From Capnocytophaga haemolytica (GTDB lineage Bacteria > Bacteroidota > Bacteroidia > Flavobacteriales > Flavobacteriaceae): DNA of 64,000 bases. Positions 16,884 to 25,323 of the stretch are shown here, piece by piece; within the stretch, counting starts at the first letter, position 1, and each line of letters opens with the position of its first letter. The translations under genes and the position numbers were made by a program. The DNA is taken from assembly GCF_001553545.1 (NCBI RefSeq), contig NZ_CP014227.1, forward strand, positions 124,001 through 188,000, read 5' to 3'. The notes beneath the pieces were generated by a model, which was not told the origin of the DNA, did no database searches, and was given only the letters and a program-made list of their open reading frames with translations.

Positions 16884-17714
16884 ATGAAGAAGACCGTATT
16901 TGTCCTATCACTACTCTTGTATATCAGTTGGGCTAATGCACAAAATATACTTGTCCCCACAGCAAAGGAAGACAATTTGTGCGGAAAAATAAAGCAATAC
17001 ATCTCCCAAAGCTATGAGGCTACAAAGGATGCGCAAGGGCGTATCGTCAAGGGTGATTATCTCGGAAGAAAACTACAGACCTACAACCCTTTGGGCGATA
17101 ACACAGAGATGTCCTCTTACGGCAGTGATGGCTCTTTACTAAAACAATCACTTTTTATGCGCAATGAAAAAGGACAATTGCTTGAGATGTGTAGGTATGC
17201 TTATGATATTTTTCAGGCAGTAGGCTACTCTAAATACAATGAAAAGGGGCAACTCGTCCAAACGGATCATTATAGAGAGGGCAAAAAAGATGACTGGGTA
17301 CGCCATACGTACAACAAGAATGGTAAAATCGCTGAGAGTACACAATACTTTCCTAATGACACATTTCGCGAGAGTGTAAGTTATAAGTACGATAAACACG
17401 AAAGACTCGTTGAGATCTGGAATATTACCCGAACACAAAATATAAAGGCTGTCTCTTATACTTACGACTCAAAAGGAAATAAAAGAGAGATGATAAGGTA
17501 CCGAGGTGATAAAATAAGATCAAAAACCACCTTCAACAACAAAGGAGATATAAGCACATTTACTTCGTATAATGAAGACGGCTCAGAGGATGATTATCGC
17601 CGCTATGAATACCCATCGTACGATGCACACGGCAATTGGACAGAATGCATCTCCTACGACCGAAATGACATCCCTCAGCGTATCTATATCCGCTCCATCA
17701 CTTACTACGATTGA
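16884..17714 (+). CDS. Secreted protein with YD/RHS-like strand repeats
   Basis: 276 residues with a signal peptide (about 1-19, ending SWANA). The mature part is built of short repeated strands with the pattern (K/D)-x-G-x-hydrophobic, for example YNEKGQLVQTDHYRE, YNKNGKIAESTQYF, YDSKGNKREMIRYR and FNNKGDISTFTSYNEDGS. This resembles RHS/YD or YwqK-type beta repeats. There is no toxin domain, no autoprotease motif and no neighbouring immunity gene. It is probably a periplasmic or surface protein of unknown function. It has its own promoter and converges on dusB. Confidence 0.75.
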   Translation: MKKTVFVLSLLLYISWANAQNILVPTAKEDNLCGKIKQYISQSYEATKDAQGRIVKGDYLGRKLQTYNPLGDNTEMSSYGSDGSLLKQSLFMRNEKGQLLEMCRYAYDIFQAVGYSKYNEKGQLVQTDHYREGKKDDWVRHTYNKNGKIAESTQYFPNDTFRESVSYKYDKHERLVEIWNITRTQNIKAVSYTYDSKGNKREMIRYRGDKIRSKTTFNNKGDISTFTSYNEDGSEDDYRRYEYPSYDAHGNWTECISYDRNDIPQRIYIRSITYYD

Positions 17715-17726
17715 TATAAGGTCGTC

Positions 17727-18701
17727 CTAAAAACTATCTATTATTAAATTGAGTTGCTCTTGCAACCCCTCATAACTATCAATTGTTACCAGCTGTTTGC
17801 GATACTCCTTAAAGTTAGGCACTCCTTTGAAGTAGTTGGCATAGTGGCGACGCATCTCTAAGATGCCGTGCCGCTCTCCTTTCCACTCCACAGAGCCTTC
17901 TAAATGCAAGCGCACTGCCTCCACGCGGTCAGCAATAGTGGGCGGTGGCAATAGCTCACCTGTAGCAAAATAGTGCTTTATCTCTTTAAATATCCACGGA
18001 TAGCCTATGGCAGCCCTACCTATCATTATCCCGTCTACGCCGTACTTATTGCGGTATTCCAACGCCTTCTCGGGGCTATCGATATCGCCATTGCCAAAGA
18101 TAGGGATGTGAATGCGCGGGTTGTTCTTCACCCGTGCGATGTGGCTCCAATCCGAGTGCCCTTTGTACATCTGGCTGCGGGTGCGTGCGTGTATAGAGAG
18201 CGCAGCGATACCCACATCTTGCAACCGTTCGGCTACCTCATCAATGTTGATATGCGCCTCGTCCCACCCTAAGCGTGTCTTCACCGTTACGGGCAATGAG
18301 GTGCTCTTTACCACTGCTTCTGTCAGGCGCACCATAAGGTCGATGTCTTTCAGCACTCCAGCCCCTGCGCCCTTGCTCACCACCTTCTTCACAGGACAAC
18401 CGAAGTTGATGTCTACCAAGTCAGGACTTACAGTCTCTACAATGCGCGCCGAGAGTGCCATAGCCTCCTCATCGCCGCCAAAGATCTGTATCCCCACAGG
18501 CCGCTCATAGTCGAAGATGTCGAGCTTCTGCCTACTCTTGATAGCATCGCGTATGAGCCCTTCTGAGGAGATAAACTCGCTGTAGAGAATATCCGCTCCG
18601 TGTAGTTTACACAAACGGCGAAAAGGCGGGTCGCTCACATCTTCCATTGGGGCGAGCAATAGCGGAAACTCACCCAATTCTATATCTTTTATCTTTACCA
18701 T
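17727..18701 (-). CDS. dusB: tRNA-dihydrouridine synthase (DusB type)
   Basis: A 324-residue FMN enzyme that reduces uridines in the tRNA D-loop. It begins with LLAPMEDVSDPPFRRLC, carries the catalytic cysteine in DINFGCPVKKVV (near residue 99), and has the FMN phosphate-binding VDGIMIGRAAIGYPWIF. It overlaps the upstream plug/barrel gene by 7 nt and is the last gene of the hflX unit. Confidence 0.95.
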   Translation of the reverse strand: MVKIKDIELGEFPLLLAPMEDVSDPPFRRLCKLHGADILYSEFISSEGLIRDAIKSRQKLDIFDYERPVGIQIFGGDEEAMALSARIVETVSPDLVDINFGCPVKKVVSKGAGAGVLKDIDLMVRLTEAVVKSTSLPVTVKTRLGWDEAHINIDEVAERLQDVGIAALSIHARTRSQMYKGHSDWSHIARVKNNPRIHIPIFGNGDIDSPEKALEYRNKYGVDGIMIGRAAIGYPWIFKEIKHYFATGELLPPPTIADRVEAVRLHLEGSVEWKGERHGILEMRRHYANYFKGVPNFKEYRKQLVTIDSYEGLQEQLNLIIDSF

Positions 18702-19636
18702 TCTCCAAATCTGTATGAGAAGCCAACCGCTACAAAGCCGTTAGCCTCATTGCTGTATATATTTCTGCCCCACACTGCATCTACTTGGCACTTGCGGGTG
18801 ATGAGATACTGCACCCCAAAGTCCAGCCCGTGCGCTGGCTTGTCAGTACTTGTGTATTGCCCAAAATACTCCCCAAAGAACGCCACTCGCCACATAGGAC
18901 TGTAATTCACCTCAAAGGTTGCTTTAAGAGCCTTAAAATAGTCCACAGAGCCAATGTTATAAGCCAAGCCAAACCCCACGGGTAAGTCATTAGCAAAGGC
19001 CAAACAAGCATCGAGCATATACTGCCTGTCTGCTCCTCCCATGCCCTCCTCATACTCCGCGTACCCCACTAAGGTTATTTCAGGTAGCCGGCCCTTACCC
19101 TTGAAGAGCCGCTTCTTTGCGCTGAGCGTCAGTTCCTCAAGCAGCGGACGCTCTCTGAGGTTAAAATCACCCTCTAAGCGCACCTCAGTACCACTGCCCA
19201 AACCATAGCGCAACATCAAGTCGTTCTCAGCACTCTCTTTGCCCAACTGCACCCCATTCTCTATCTGAAAACTCCCTTTGTGCATCACATACGTACCCTC
19301 ACTCTGGTCAGGGCGATCGGTATTGATAGGGTTCGCACGCTTAGTAGTGAGTATTATAACACCATTTACTGCAGCATTACCATAAAGTGCTATAGCTGTA
19401 CTCCCATTATATACATTAAGCCCAATAATATCCTCATTTTCTATATTCAACATTAGAAGGATCTCCTCAAAATTTTTACCTTTGTACTCTCCTTCACAAG
19501 TATCATACGGAACGCCATCAATGACAAGTAAAGGGGGACAAGGAAGCGACAGAGACGGGTTTGGAGGTGGTGGCAGTTCTACACTCCACCCCAAAGAAAA
19601 ACTAAGTAGTACAATTATTAAAAATATTCTTTTCAT
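18695..19636 (-). CDS. Outer-membrane protein with a miniature receptor plug and small barrel
   Basis: 313 residues. A signal peptide (about 1-18) is followed by a short plug-like segment: LLVIDGVPYD, then LNVYNGSTAIALYGNAAVNGVIILTTKR, which closely resembles the conserved end of SusC/RagA plug domains. The remaining about 180 residues alternate like a small beta barrel and end in YRFGEW, a typical outer-membrane C-terminus. A full receptor is 800-1100 residues, so this is either a much reduced receptor or a separate family using the plug motif. It lies 9 nt after hflX and overlaps dusB. The function is unknown. Confidence 0.7.
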   Translation of the reverse strand: MKRIFLIIVLLSFSLGWSVELPPPPNPSLSLPCPPLLVIDGVPYDTCEGEYKGKNFEEILLMLNIENEDIIGLNVYNGSTAIALYGNAAVNGVIILTTKRANPINTDRPDQSEGTYVMHKGSFQIENGVQLGKESAENDLMLRYGLGSGTEVRLEGDFNLRERPLLEELTLSAKKRLFKGKGRLPEITLVGYAEYEEGMGGADRQYMLDACLAFANDLPVGFGLAYNIGSVDYFKALKATFEVNYSPMWRVAFFGEYFGQYTSTDKPAHGLDFGVQYLITRKCQVDAVWGRNIYSNEANGFVAVGFSYRFGEW

Positions 19637-19645
19637 TGAGAGATA

Positions 19646-20848
19646 TTATTCTATTTTTTCATACAAAAAATTATTATACGGAAACCGCGTGATGTGTATC
19701 CCCTTTACCTTCTCATACACCACCTGCCGAAACTCCTCTAAATTCTCCTTGTTGAGGGCAGAAATAAAGAGCACATCCGCACCCATCTTCTGCATCCACG
19801 TCGCCCGCCAATCTTCCAATGTAAAGTGCCGAGAGGTGCGCTCCGTAGCCAAATCATCAGCGGCGATCACCTCGTGGCGGTACGCATCTATCTTGTTGAA
19901 AACCATAATCACAGGCTTATCCGCACAGCCAATCTCCCCCAGTATCTGATTCACCGAAGCGATATGCTCCTCAAAATTAGGGTGCGAAATATCCACCACG
20001 TGCAGCAGCAAATCCGCCTCACGCACCTCATCGAGCGTACTCTTAAACGACTCCACCAGCTGCGTAGGCAACTTGCGTATAAACCCCACCGTATCACTCA
20101 AAAGGAACGGCAAGTTCTCAATCACCACCTTGCGCACCGTCGTGTCTAATGTGGCAAAGAGCTTATTCTCAGCAAACACCTCACTCTTGCTAATGACATT
20201 CATCAGGGTTGATTTCCCAACATTGGTATACCCAATGAGTGCCACCCGCACCAATGCCCCACGATTGCTACGTTGCGTGGCCATTTGCTTATCGATAGCC
20301 GTAAGTTTCTTTTTCAGCAGCGCAATCCTATCGCGGACGATACGGCGGTCAGTCTCTATCTCCGTCTCTCCAGGCCCACGCATACCAATACCCCCACGCT
20401 GCCGCTCGAGGTGCGTCCACAAGCCCGTAAGGCGCGGCAATAGATACTCATACTGCGCCAATTCAACCTGTGTGCGGGCATAACTCGTCTGTGCCCGCTG
20501 TGCAAAGATGTCTAAGATAAGCCCCGTGCGGTCGAGAATCTTCACCTTAAGCTCACGTTCGATGTTCTTCTGTTGGGCAGGTGTCAGTTCATCGTCAAAG
20601 ACCACCGTACCCACCTCATTTTCCACCACAAAAGCAGCCACTTCCTCCAGCTTTCCCGTACCGATGAACGTCTTGGGGTTAGGCACATCAAGCTTTTGGG
20701 TGAAGCGCGCCAGCACCTCACCCCCAGCCGTAAAAGTCAGAAACTCCAACTCGTCTAAGTATTCCTTTGATTTTTGCTCATCTTGGCTCTGGTTTACGAT
20801 TCCCACCAGCACCACTTTCTCATAACTAAGGTCTGTTTTTTCAAGCAT
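19646..20848 (-). CDS. hflX: Ribosome-associated GTPase HflX
   Basis: A 400-residue GTPase that acts on ribosomes, including stalled or hibernating ones. An N-terminal HflX domain (about 1-190, with FDDELTPAQQKNIE and the signature RGPGETEIETDRR) precedes the G domain: G1 GYTNVGKSTLMN, G3 DTVGFIRKLP, G4 FNKIDAY. Start chosen at the ATG 26 nt after TACCTTTG. It heads an operon with the plug/barrel gene and dusB. Confidence 0.96.
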   Translation of the reverse strand: MLEKTDLSYEKVVLVGIVNQSQDEQKSKEYLDELEFLTFTAGGEVLARFTQKLDVPNPKTFIGTGKLEEVAAFVVENEVGTVVFDDELTPAQQKNIERELKVKILDRTGLILDIFAQRAQTSYARTQVELAQYEYLLPRLTGLWTHLERQRGGIGMRGPGETEIETDRRIVRDRIALLKKKLTAIDKQMATQRSNRGALVRVALIGYTNVGKSTLMNVISKSEVFAENKLFATLDTTVRKVVIENLPFLLSDTVGFIRKLPTQLVESFKSTLDEVREADLLLHVVDISHPNFEEHIASVNQILGEIGCADKPVIMVFNKIDAYRHEVIAADDLATERTSRHFTLEDWRATWMQKMGADVLFISALNKENLEEFRQVVYEKVKGIHITRFPYNNFLYEKIE

Positions 20849-20874
20849 ATTGCTGTTTTATCAGAAAATTTCGG

Positions 20875-20882
20875 CAAAGGTA
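20875..20882 (-). promoter_or_regulatory. -7 box for hflX operon
   Basis: TACCTTTG on the minus strand, 26 nt before the hflX ATG. Confidence 0.7.
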
Positions 20883-20929
20883 GTACTTTTTTGAAGAATA
20901 AACAGTATTCCTCTTTCAATTCACTCTTT

Positions 20930-21697
20930 CTACGCCTGCAAAAGCGCGATGATTTCGCCCATACGTGCCTTAGTTTGCTGGTAACCGTAGGTGAAAGCGG
21001 CTTCTAACTCTTTGACGTCAAGCACCCCGATGTTGTCCAATTGATGTAGGAAGAGCAAATCGCACTTCTTGAACTTGCGGGCGTAGTGTCCATCGAGCAT
21101 AATGTCATAAATGCGCTGTAAGTACTTGAGCGTGCTGCCTAAGTGTGCTTCCGTAACGGTCTTTAAGGGGTTGATAAAGCTTCCGATGACCACCTCGCAC
21201 TGCCCTTTGAGGGCGTCGATGGGGAAATTGTCGAGCACGCCGCCGTCGCAGTAGAGCCCGTCGCCTATTTTCACGGGCGAGAAGTAGGGCGGCAGCGCTG
21301 CGGAAGCTACCAACGGGCGTATGAGCTCGCCTTTGCCAAAATACTGTACCTTGCCGCTGAGTAGGTTGGTGGTGGCGACCCATAAGGGGGTCTCAAGCTC
21401 CTCAAAGGTCTGCTGAGGGATATATTTTTTGAAGAGTTTGGGGTATTTGGCACTGTCGAGCAAACCTACTTTCTTAAAAGTGAAGTGCGAGAACTTGAAA
21501 AGCGGCGTTTGGGTGAAGAAATCGAACATTGCTTCGGCTTTGATGCCCGAGGCGTAGAGCCCACCGACCAATGCGCCGCCGCTGGTAGCAGCAATTACTG
21601 CTGGGGCGATGCCCTCTTCCTCTAAGGCTTTCAACAGTCCCGCGTGAGCTAACGCACGTATGCCCCCGCCCGAGAATACTAATCCTAATTGCTTCAT
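20930..21697 (-). CDS. Patatin-like phospholipase family protein
   Basis: A 255-residue cytoplasmic protein of the RssA/patatin group. The oxyanion motif SGGGIRALAHAGLL and the acid motif CDGGVLDNFP (near 151) are present. The nucleophile elbow reads AATSGGALVG, that is A-x-S-x-G where the family normally has G-x-S-x-G; the serine is retained. It is probably an acyl hydrolase, possibly with altered activity. It follows feoB by 24 nt and is likely the last gene of the feo operon, for which no functional link is obvious. Confidence 0.85.
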   Translation of the reverse strand: MKQLGLVFSGGGIRALAHAGLLKALEEEGIAPAVIAATSGGALVGGLYASGIKAEAMFDFFTQTPLFKFSHFTFKKVGLLDSAKYPKLFKKYIPQQTFEELETPLWVATTNLLSGKVQYFGKGELIRPLVASAALPPYFSPVKIGDGLYCDGGVLDNFPIDALKGQCEVVIGSFINPLKTVTEAHLGSTLKYLQRIYDIMLDGHYARKFKKCDLLFLHQLDNIGVLDVKELEAAFTYGYQQTKARMGEIIALLQA

Positions 21698-21721
21698 ATC
21701 AAAGGTTTATTTATTGTTAAT

Positions 21722-23719
21722 TCACTTCAAAAGCTGGTAGGCGATCATCGCTGCGATGTAAGCAACCCCCGACATAAAGAGCATTTGCAGCAAAGCCCAT
21801 TTCCAGCCGTTGGTTTCTTTCTTTACGATGGCTACCGTGCTGAGACATTGCATCGCAAAGGCGTAATAGAGCAGAAGGGAGATGCCTGTAGCAAGTGAAA
21901 AGACGGGCGTGCCGTCAGGGCGCACCTCCGAGCGCATTCGCTCAAGGATAGTTTGCCGCCCGCTGTCCTCCTCGGTGTCCAAATCGCCGCCTAAGCTGTA
22001 TACAGTAGAGAGCGTACTGATAAAAGTCTCCCGAGCGGCAAAGGATGCGAGCACTCCGATGCTGATTTTCCAATCATAACCCAGCGGGCGGAACACAGGC
22101 TCGATACCTTTACCCAAATACCCGAGGAAGGAGTATTCCAATTGTTCACCTTCAATATAATGTGCCTTTTCATCCTCACTCCAGCCTTGCTGTTCAGCTA
22201 AGCTATCTGTTCGTGTCTCTATACTGTTATAACGCTCTCCCGCACCGTGCGACCCCAAGAACCACAGTATCACTGAGATTGCCAAGATATACTTACCCGC
22301 ACCAAATACAAAGCCCTTAGTCTTCTCATACACTGTAATACCAACATTCTTAAGCATTGGCAACTTATAATCAGGCATCTCAGCGATGAAAAAACTCTGT
22401 AATTTAGGCATTTTGAGCACCGCATTGAGTAACATTGCCGAGAGCAGTGCCATCACAAAACCCAAAGCGTACATCGCAAAGAACACCCAAGCCTTATAGC
22501 TGACAAACAGGAAATCCCCATCAGGGATTACCAGCTCTATGATAATCAAATATACAGGCAAACGCGCCGAGCAGGTCATAAAGGGGGTAACGAGGATGGT
22601 GATTAGTCGCTCTTTCCAGTTCTCGATGTTGCGGGCGATCATAATCGCAGGGATTGCGCACGCCACACCCGAGATAAGCGGCACTACGCTCTTTCCATTG
22701 AGCCCAAAACGGCGCATTAGGTTATCCATAAGGAATACGACGCGACTCATATAGCCGCTTTCTTCCAAAAGGGAGATGAGAAAGAACAAAATGGCGATCT
22801 GCGGCACGAAGGAGACGATCCCAGTAATCCCCGCCAAGATACCTTTGCACAAAAGGTCAGTGAGTGCCCCCGCAGGCAGCACACTTTCCGCCCATTCAAT
22901 GAGCTTAGCCATACCGTCCTCAATCCAACCCTTGGGCACTTCCGCCCAATCAAACACCGATTTGAAGATCAGCAGCAATAGCGCCGCGAAAATCACCTGC
23001 CCTAACACGGGGTGAATGAGCACCCTATCCAAACGGGCGCGCAGGGTGGTAGCTTTTGTTCTATCGACGGTGTAGCCCTGTTTCAAGGCGGCGTTAATAC
23101 ACTCATAGCGGAGGATGGTCTCGCGCTGTTTGATGCGACGCACCTCCGCTTCACTTGCAGTATTGGCTTCACCCAAGCGCGAGAGGTCGGCACAGCTATC
23201 GGTGGGCAAACTTTGGTAGTCGGCGAGCATCTTTTTGAGCGTGTCGATGCCTGTACCTTTGCGACTGCTCACCAGCACCACCTTTGTATGGAGTGCCTGC
23301 TCCAATGCTTCGACGTCAATGCTGATACCCTTGCGCTGCATCTGGTCGGCCATATTGATCACCAGCACGGTGGGCAAATGGAGGTCTTTTACTTGGGTGA
23401 AGAGCAACAGATTCTGCTTTAAGTTCTCCACTTCGCACACCACAGCCACCACATCGGGGTAATCTTCTCCCTGCGGATCGCTTAGCACGCTCACTGCCAT
23501 CTGTTCGTCCATCGAATTGGGGTTAAGACTGTAAGTACCAGGCAAATCGATGATCTCAGCCTTGAGCTGCTGGGTTAAGTTGCAGGAACCAATCTTCTTT
23601 TCCACGGTAATGCCAGGGTAATTGCCCACCTTTTGGTTCAATCCGGTCAAAGCGTTGAAGATAGAGGTCTTTCCTACATTAGGATTGCCGATAAGTGCTA
23701 TTTTGATATTGTTTTTCAT
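21722..23719 (-). CDS. feoB: Ferrous iron transporter FeoB
   Basis: 665 residues. An N-terminal G domain (G1 GNPNVGKTS near residues 9-17, G3 IDLPGTYSL, G4 VINMAD) is followed by a helical regulatory domain and a polytopic domain with the paired gate repeats characteristic of Fe2+ uptake FeoB (first gate around GIVSFVPQIAILFF). It imports Fe(II) across the inner membrane. The GTG one codon earlier is rejected in favour of the ATG at 23719. It follows feoA by 34 nt. Confidence 0.97.
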   Translation of the reverse strand: MKNNIKIALIGNPNVGKTSIFNALTGLNQKVGNYPGITVEKKIGSCNLTQQLKAEIIDLPGTYSLNPNSMDEQMAVSVLSDPQGEDYPDVVAVVCEVENLKQNLLLFTQVKDLHLPTVLVINMADQMQRKGISIDVEALEQALHTKVVLVSSRKGTGIDTLKKMLADYQSLPTDSCADLSRLGEANTASEAEVRRIKQRETILRYECINAALKQGYTVDRTKATTLRARLDRVLIHPVLGQVIFAALLLLIFKSVFDWAEVPKGWIEDGMAKLIEWAESVLPAGALTDLLCKGILAGITGIVSFVPQIAILFFLISLLEESGYMSRVVFLMDNLMRRFGLNGKSVVPLISGVACAIPAIMIARNIENWKERLITILVTPFMTCSARLPVYLIIIELVIPDGDFLFVSYKAWVFFAMYALGFVMALLSAMLLNAVLKMPKLQSFFIAEMPDYKLPMLKNVGITVYEKTKGFVFGAGKYILAISVILWFLGSHGAGERYNSIETRTDSLAEQQGWSEDEKAHYIEGEQLEYSFLGYLGKGIEPVFRPLGYDWKISIGVLASFAARETFISTLSTVYSLGGDLDTEEDSGRQTILERMRSEVRPDGTPVFSLATGISLLLYYAFAMQCLSTVAIVKKETNGWKWALLQMLFMSGVAYIAAMIAYQLLK

Positions 23720-23753
23720 CACTGATTGCTGCTTTCTTTTCAGGTATTGATTC

Positions 23754-24011
23754 CTAATTGCTGTTATCTAACTTCTCTACTTCAATCATCTGCGCCATAT
23801 CTTTGCGAATGGAGAGATATGAATTGTTCATATTCATATAGATAGGGTCGCCAAAAGCCGCTTTTTGAAGAATTTGCACCTCACTACCTATAAAGCAGCC
23901 CAGCTCAATGAGCTTAAGCGGCACCCGCTGGGCATCGATAGCAGTGATAACGCCGCGTTCACCCTTGCTGAGGTCGGCAATAGTAAAGGGCTTAACATTT
24001 GTAGGCTCCAT
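23754..24011 (-). CDS. feoA: Ferrous iron transport accessory protein FeoA
   Basis: An 85-residue SH3-like FeoA protein. It shows the usual pattern ADLSKGERGVIT, LKLIELGCFIGSEV and YLSIRKDMAQMIEV. FeoA supports FeoB activity in the cytoplasm. It is the first gene of feoA-feoB-patatin. No Fur-box-like palindrome was recognised near its promoter. Confidence 0.93.
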   Translation of the reverse strand: MEPTNVKPFTIADLSKGERGVITAIDAQRVPLKLIELGCFIGSEVQILQKAAFGDPIYMNMNNSYLSIRKDMAQMIEVEKLDNSN

Positions 24012-24046
24012 AAGACTTCTTTTTATTTAGAATGAATATCAGAGCG

Positions 24047-24054
24047 CAAAGGTA
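24047..24054 (-). promoter_or_regulatory. -7 box for feoAB
   Basis: TACCTTTG on the minus strand, 35 nt before the feoA ATG. Confidence 0.7.
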
Positions 24055-24133
24055 CAACTAAAAGTGGAATACACAAGAAATAACCTTTGTAATTTACTTG
24101 AAAAAACGAAGCCCGAACGAACCCCCAACAAAC

Positions 24134-24850
24134 CTACGTTAAATACGCAAGCGCAAAACCTGCAAGGATACTAATAAATTTCAGTAAATTAAAGCGATGT
24201 CCCTCAGCATTTTCAAACAAAATAACTGCTGAGATATGCAAGAAAATACCAATAACCACCGCTGAGAGCTCAGTGTGGTAATGTACCAATGAAGGCACAG
24301 TGCTGCTCAGGTAAGTGCCCAACGGGGTCATCAAAGCAAATAAAAGTAGAAACAGTGCCGTCTTCCAATGGCTAACACCTGCGTGCACAAAGAAGGTCGT
24401 AAGCACTATGGCTATGGGGAGCTTATGGACGAAGATGCCATATACCAAGCTCTCATTATGGCTGTGCGAGAGTGGGAAGCCTTCAAGGAGGGAGTGAATG
24501 CTCAGGCTGACGAAGAGTGCAAGGGGAAAGGCTGCTGTGGGGTGCGCCTCATTGTCGGGGTGCCCGTGTTCAGCCCCGTGGGAAAAGAACTCTAAAACGA
24601 TCTGCAAGAGTACCCCCGCGGTAACGAACAGCCCGATGTAGTGCGTGTCGTGCCCCTCTCCTACCCCACTGCCTAATGCCTCATTGTGTGTATGGTAGAC
24701 TTCGGGCAGGAGCACAAAGACGGTCAGCGCGAGCAAATAAGCCCCACTGAACGACAACAACAGTTTGATATAACGCTGTCGCTCAGGCTGAAAGAGTATC
24801 ACAATGCCATAGCCTAACACTACGGCGAGAAAAGGAAGTAAATAATTCAT
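24134..24850 (-). CDS. ZIP family metal transporter
   Basis: A 238-residue inner-membrane protein with about eight helices. Histidine-rich loop HGAEHGHPDNEAH (about 94-106) lies between helices 3 and 4, and the metal site of helices 4 and 5 shows SIHSLLEGFPLSHSHNES and FVHKLPIAIVL. Import of Zn2+ or another divalent metal is likely. The start is the ATG at 24850; a longer frame to 24907 would be encoded by heptad repeats and spoils the N-terminal helix. It is the last gene of the run starting at 27364. Confidence 0.88.
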   Translation of the reverse strand: MNYLLPFLAVVLGYGIVILFQPERQRYIKLLLSFSGAYLLALTVFVLLPEVYHTHNEALGSGVGEGHDTHYIGLFVTAGVLLQIVLEFFSHGAEHGHPDNEAHPTAAFPLALFVSLSIHSLLEGFPLSHSHNESLVYGIFVHKLPIAIVLTTFFVHAGVSHWKTALFLLLFALMTPLGTYLSSTVPSLVHYHTELSAVVIGIFLHISAVILFENAEGHRFNLLKFISILAGFALAYLT

Positions 24851-24858
24851 CTTTTTAA

Positions 24859-24937
24859 ATGAGTAGAGAGTAATGAGTAGAGAGTAATGAGTTCGGCGCG
24901 TTAGCAATTTACTCTCTACTCATTACTCATTGTTCTC
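24859..24937. repeat. Heptad micro-repeats between ZIP and four-helix-bundle genes
   Basis: Five 7-mers in register (24859-24893, alternating atgagta and gagagta) face four complementary 7-mers (24910-24937, tactctc and tactcat type), forming an imperfect inverted repeat. The right arm runs over the stop codon of the four-helix-bundle gene. Confidence 0.85.
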
Positions 24938-25295
24938 TCTTTTTTAGGTTGTTTTTTGCTGTTTTTGTACTACTTACAAGTAATTTCATAATTTCTACTC
25001 CTTCGTTTGCTATGCTGTCAAATTCTTCTGTATTGATATAATTAGTTCTGAAAAGTAGTTCTAACCAATAGAGGGTTTCATTCATTTCTTTTTGTGCTAT
25101 GGCTAACTTATGAATAAAATCTTCTTTGCTCTCTGAATACTCTGCCTCTCTAATCATTGCCCCTACGGCTGTACCACTTCGCAGTACTTGTTTGGATAGC
25201 ACAAATTCTCGTTTACTTTCAGTCAAGTACTTATAGAGGTTTACTATTCGTATTGCAAAAAGAAAACTCTTCTCTTTTGTAATATTATTCTTCAT
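24927..25295 (-). CDS. Four-helix-bundle protein of the 23S IVS (S23) family
   Basis: 122 residues of the TIGR02436-type four-helix-bundle family, first known from open frames inside 23S rRNA intervening sequences. Hallmarks are RSGTAVGAMIREAEYSESKEDFIHKLAIAQKEMNET-like spacing: RSGTAVGAMIREA (about 40-52), KEDFIHKLAIA and ETLYWLELL. Here it is not in an rRNA gene. Heptad repeats touch both ends: its stop is inside one array and its ATG adjoins another. Function is unknown; relatives include the retroelement accessory protein Avd, but no reverse transcriptase is nearby. Confidence 0.85.
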   Translation of the reverse strand: MKNNITKEKSFLFAIRIVNLYKYLTESKREFVLSKQVLRSGTAVGAMIREAEYSESKEDFIHKLAIAQKEMNETLYWLELLFRTNYINTEEFDSIANEGVEIMKLLVSSTKTAKNNLKKREQ

Positions 25296-25323
25296 TACTC
25301 TCTACTCTTTACTCATTAATCAT
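25296..25323. repeat. Heptad micro-repeats upstream of the four-helix-bundle gene
   Basis: Four 7-mers in register (tactctc, tactctt, tactcat, taatcat). They directly abut the ATG of the four-helix-bundle gene and include the stop codon of the acetyltransferase gene. They are nearly the same as the array at 24910-24937, so the gene sits between direct repeats. Confidence 0.85.

Noticed and set aside
16884..17714. Polymorphic toxin, because of YD/RHS-like repeats
   Set aside because: The protein is short, has no C-terminal toxin domain or RHS core protease motif, and no immunity gene follows.
24927..25295. Diversity-generating retroelement accessory gene
   Set aside because: The four-helix-bundle protein resembles Avd, but there is no reverse transcriptase and no template/variable repeat pair in the window.
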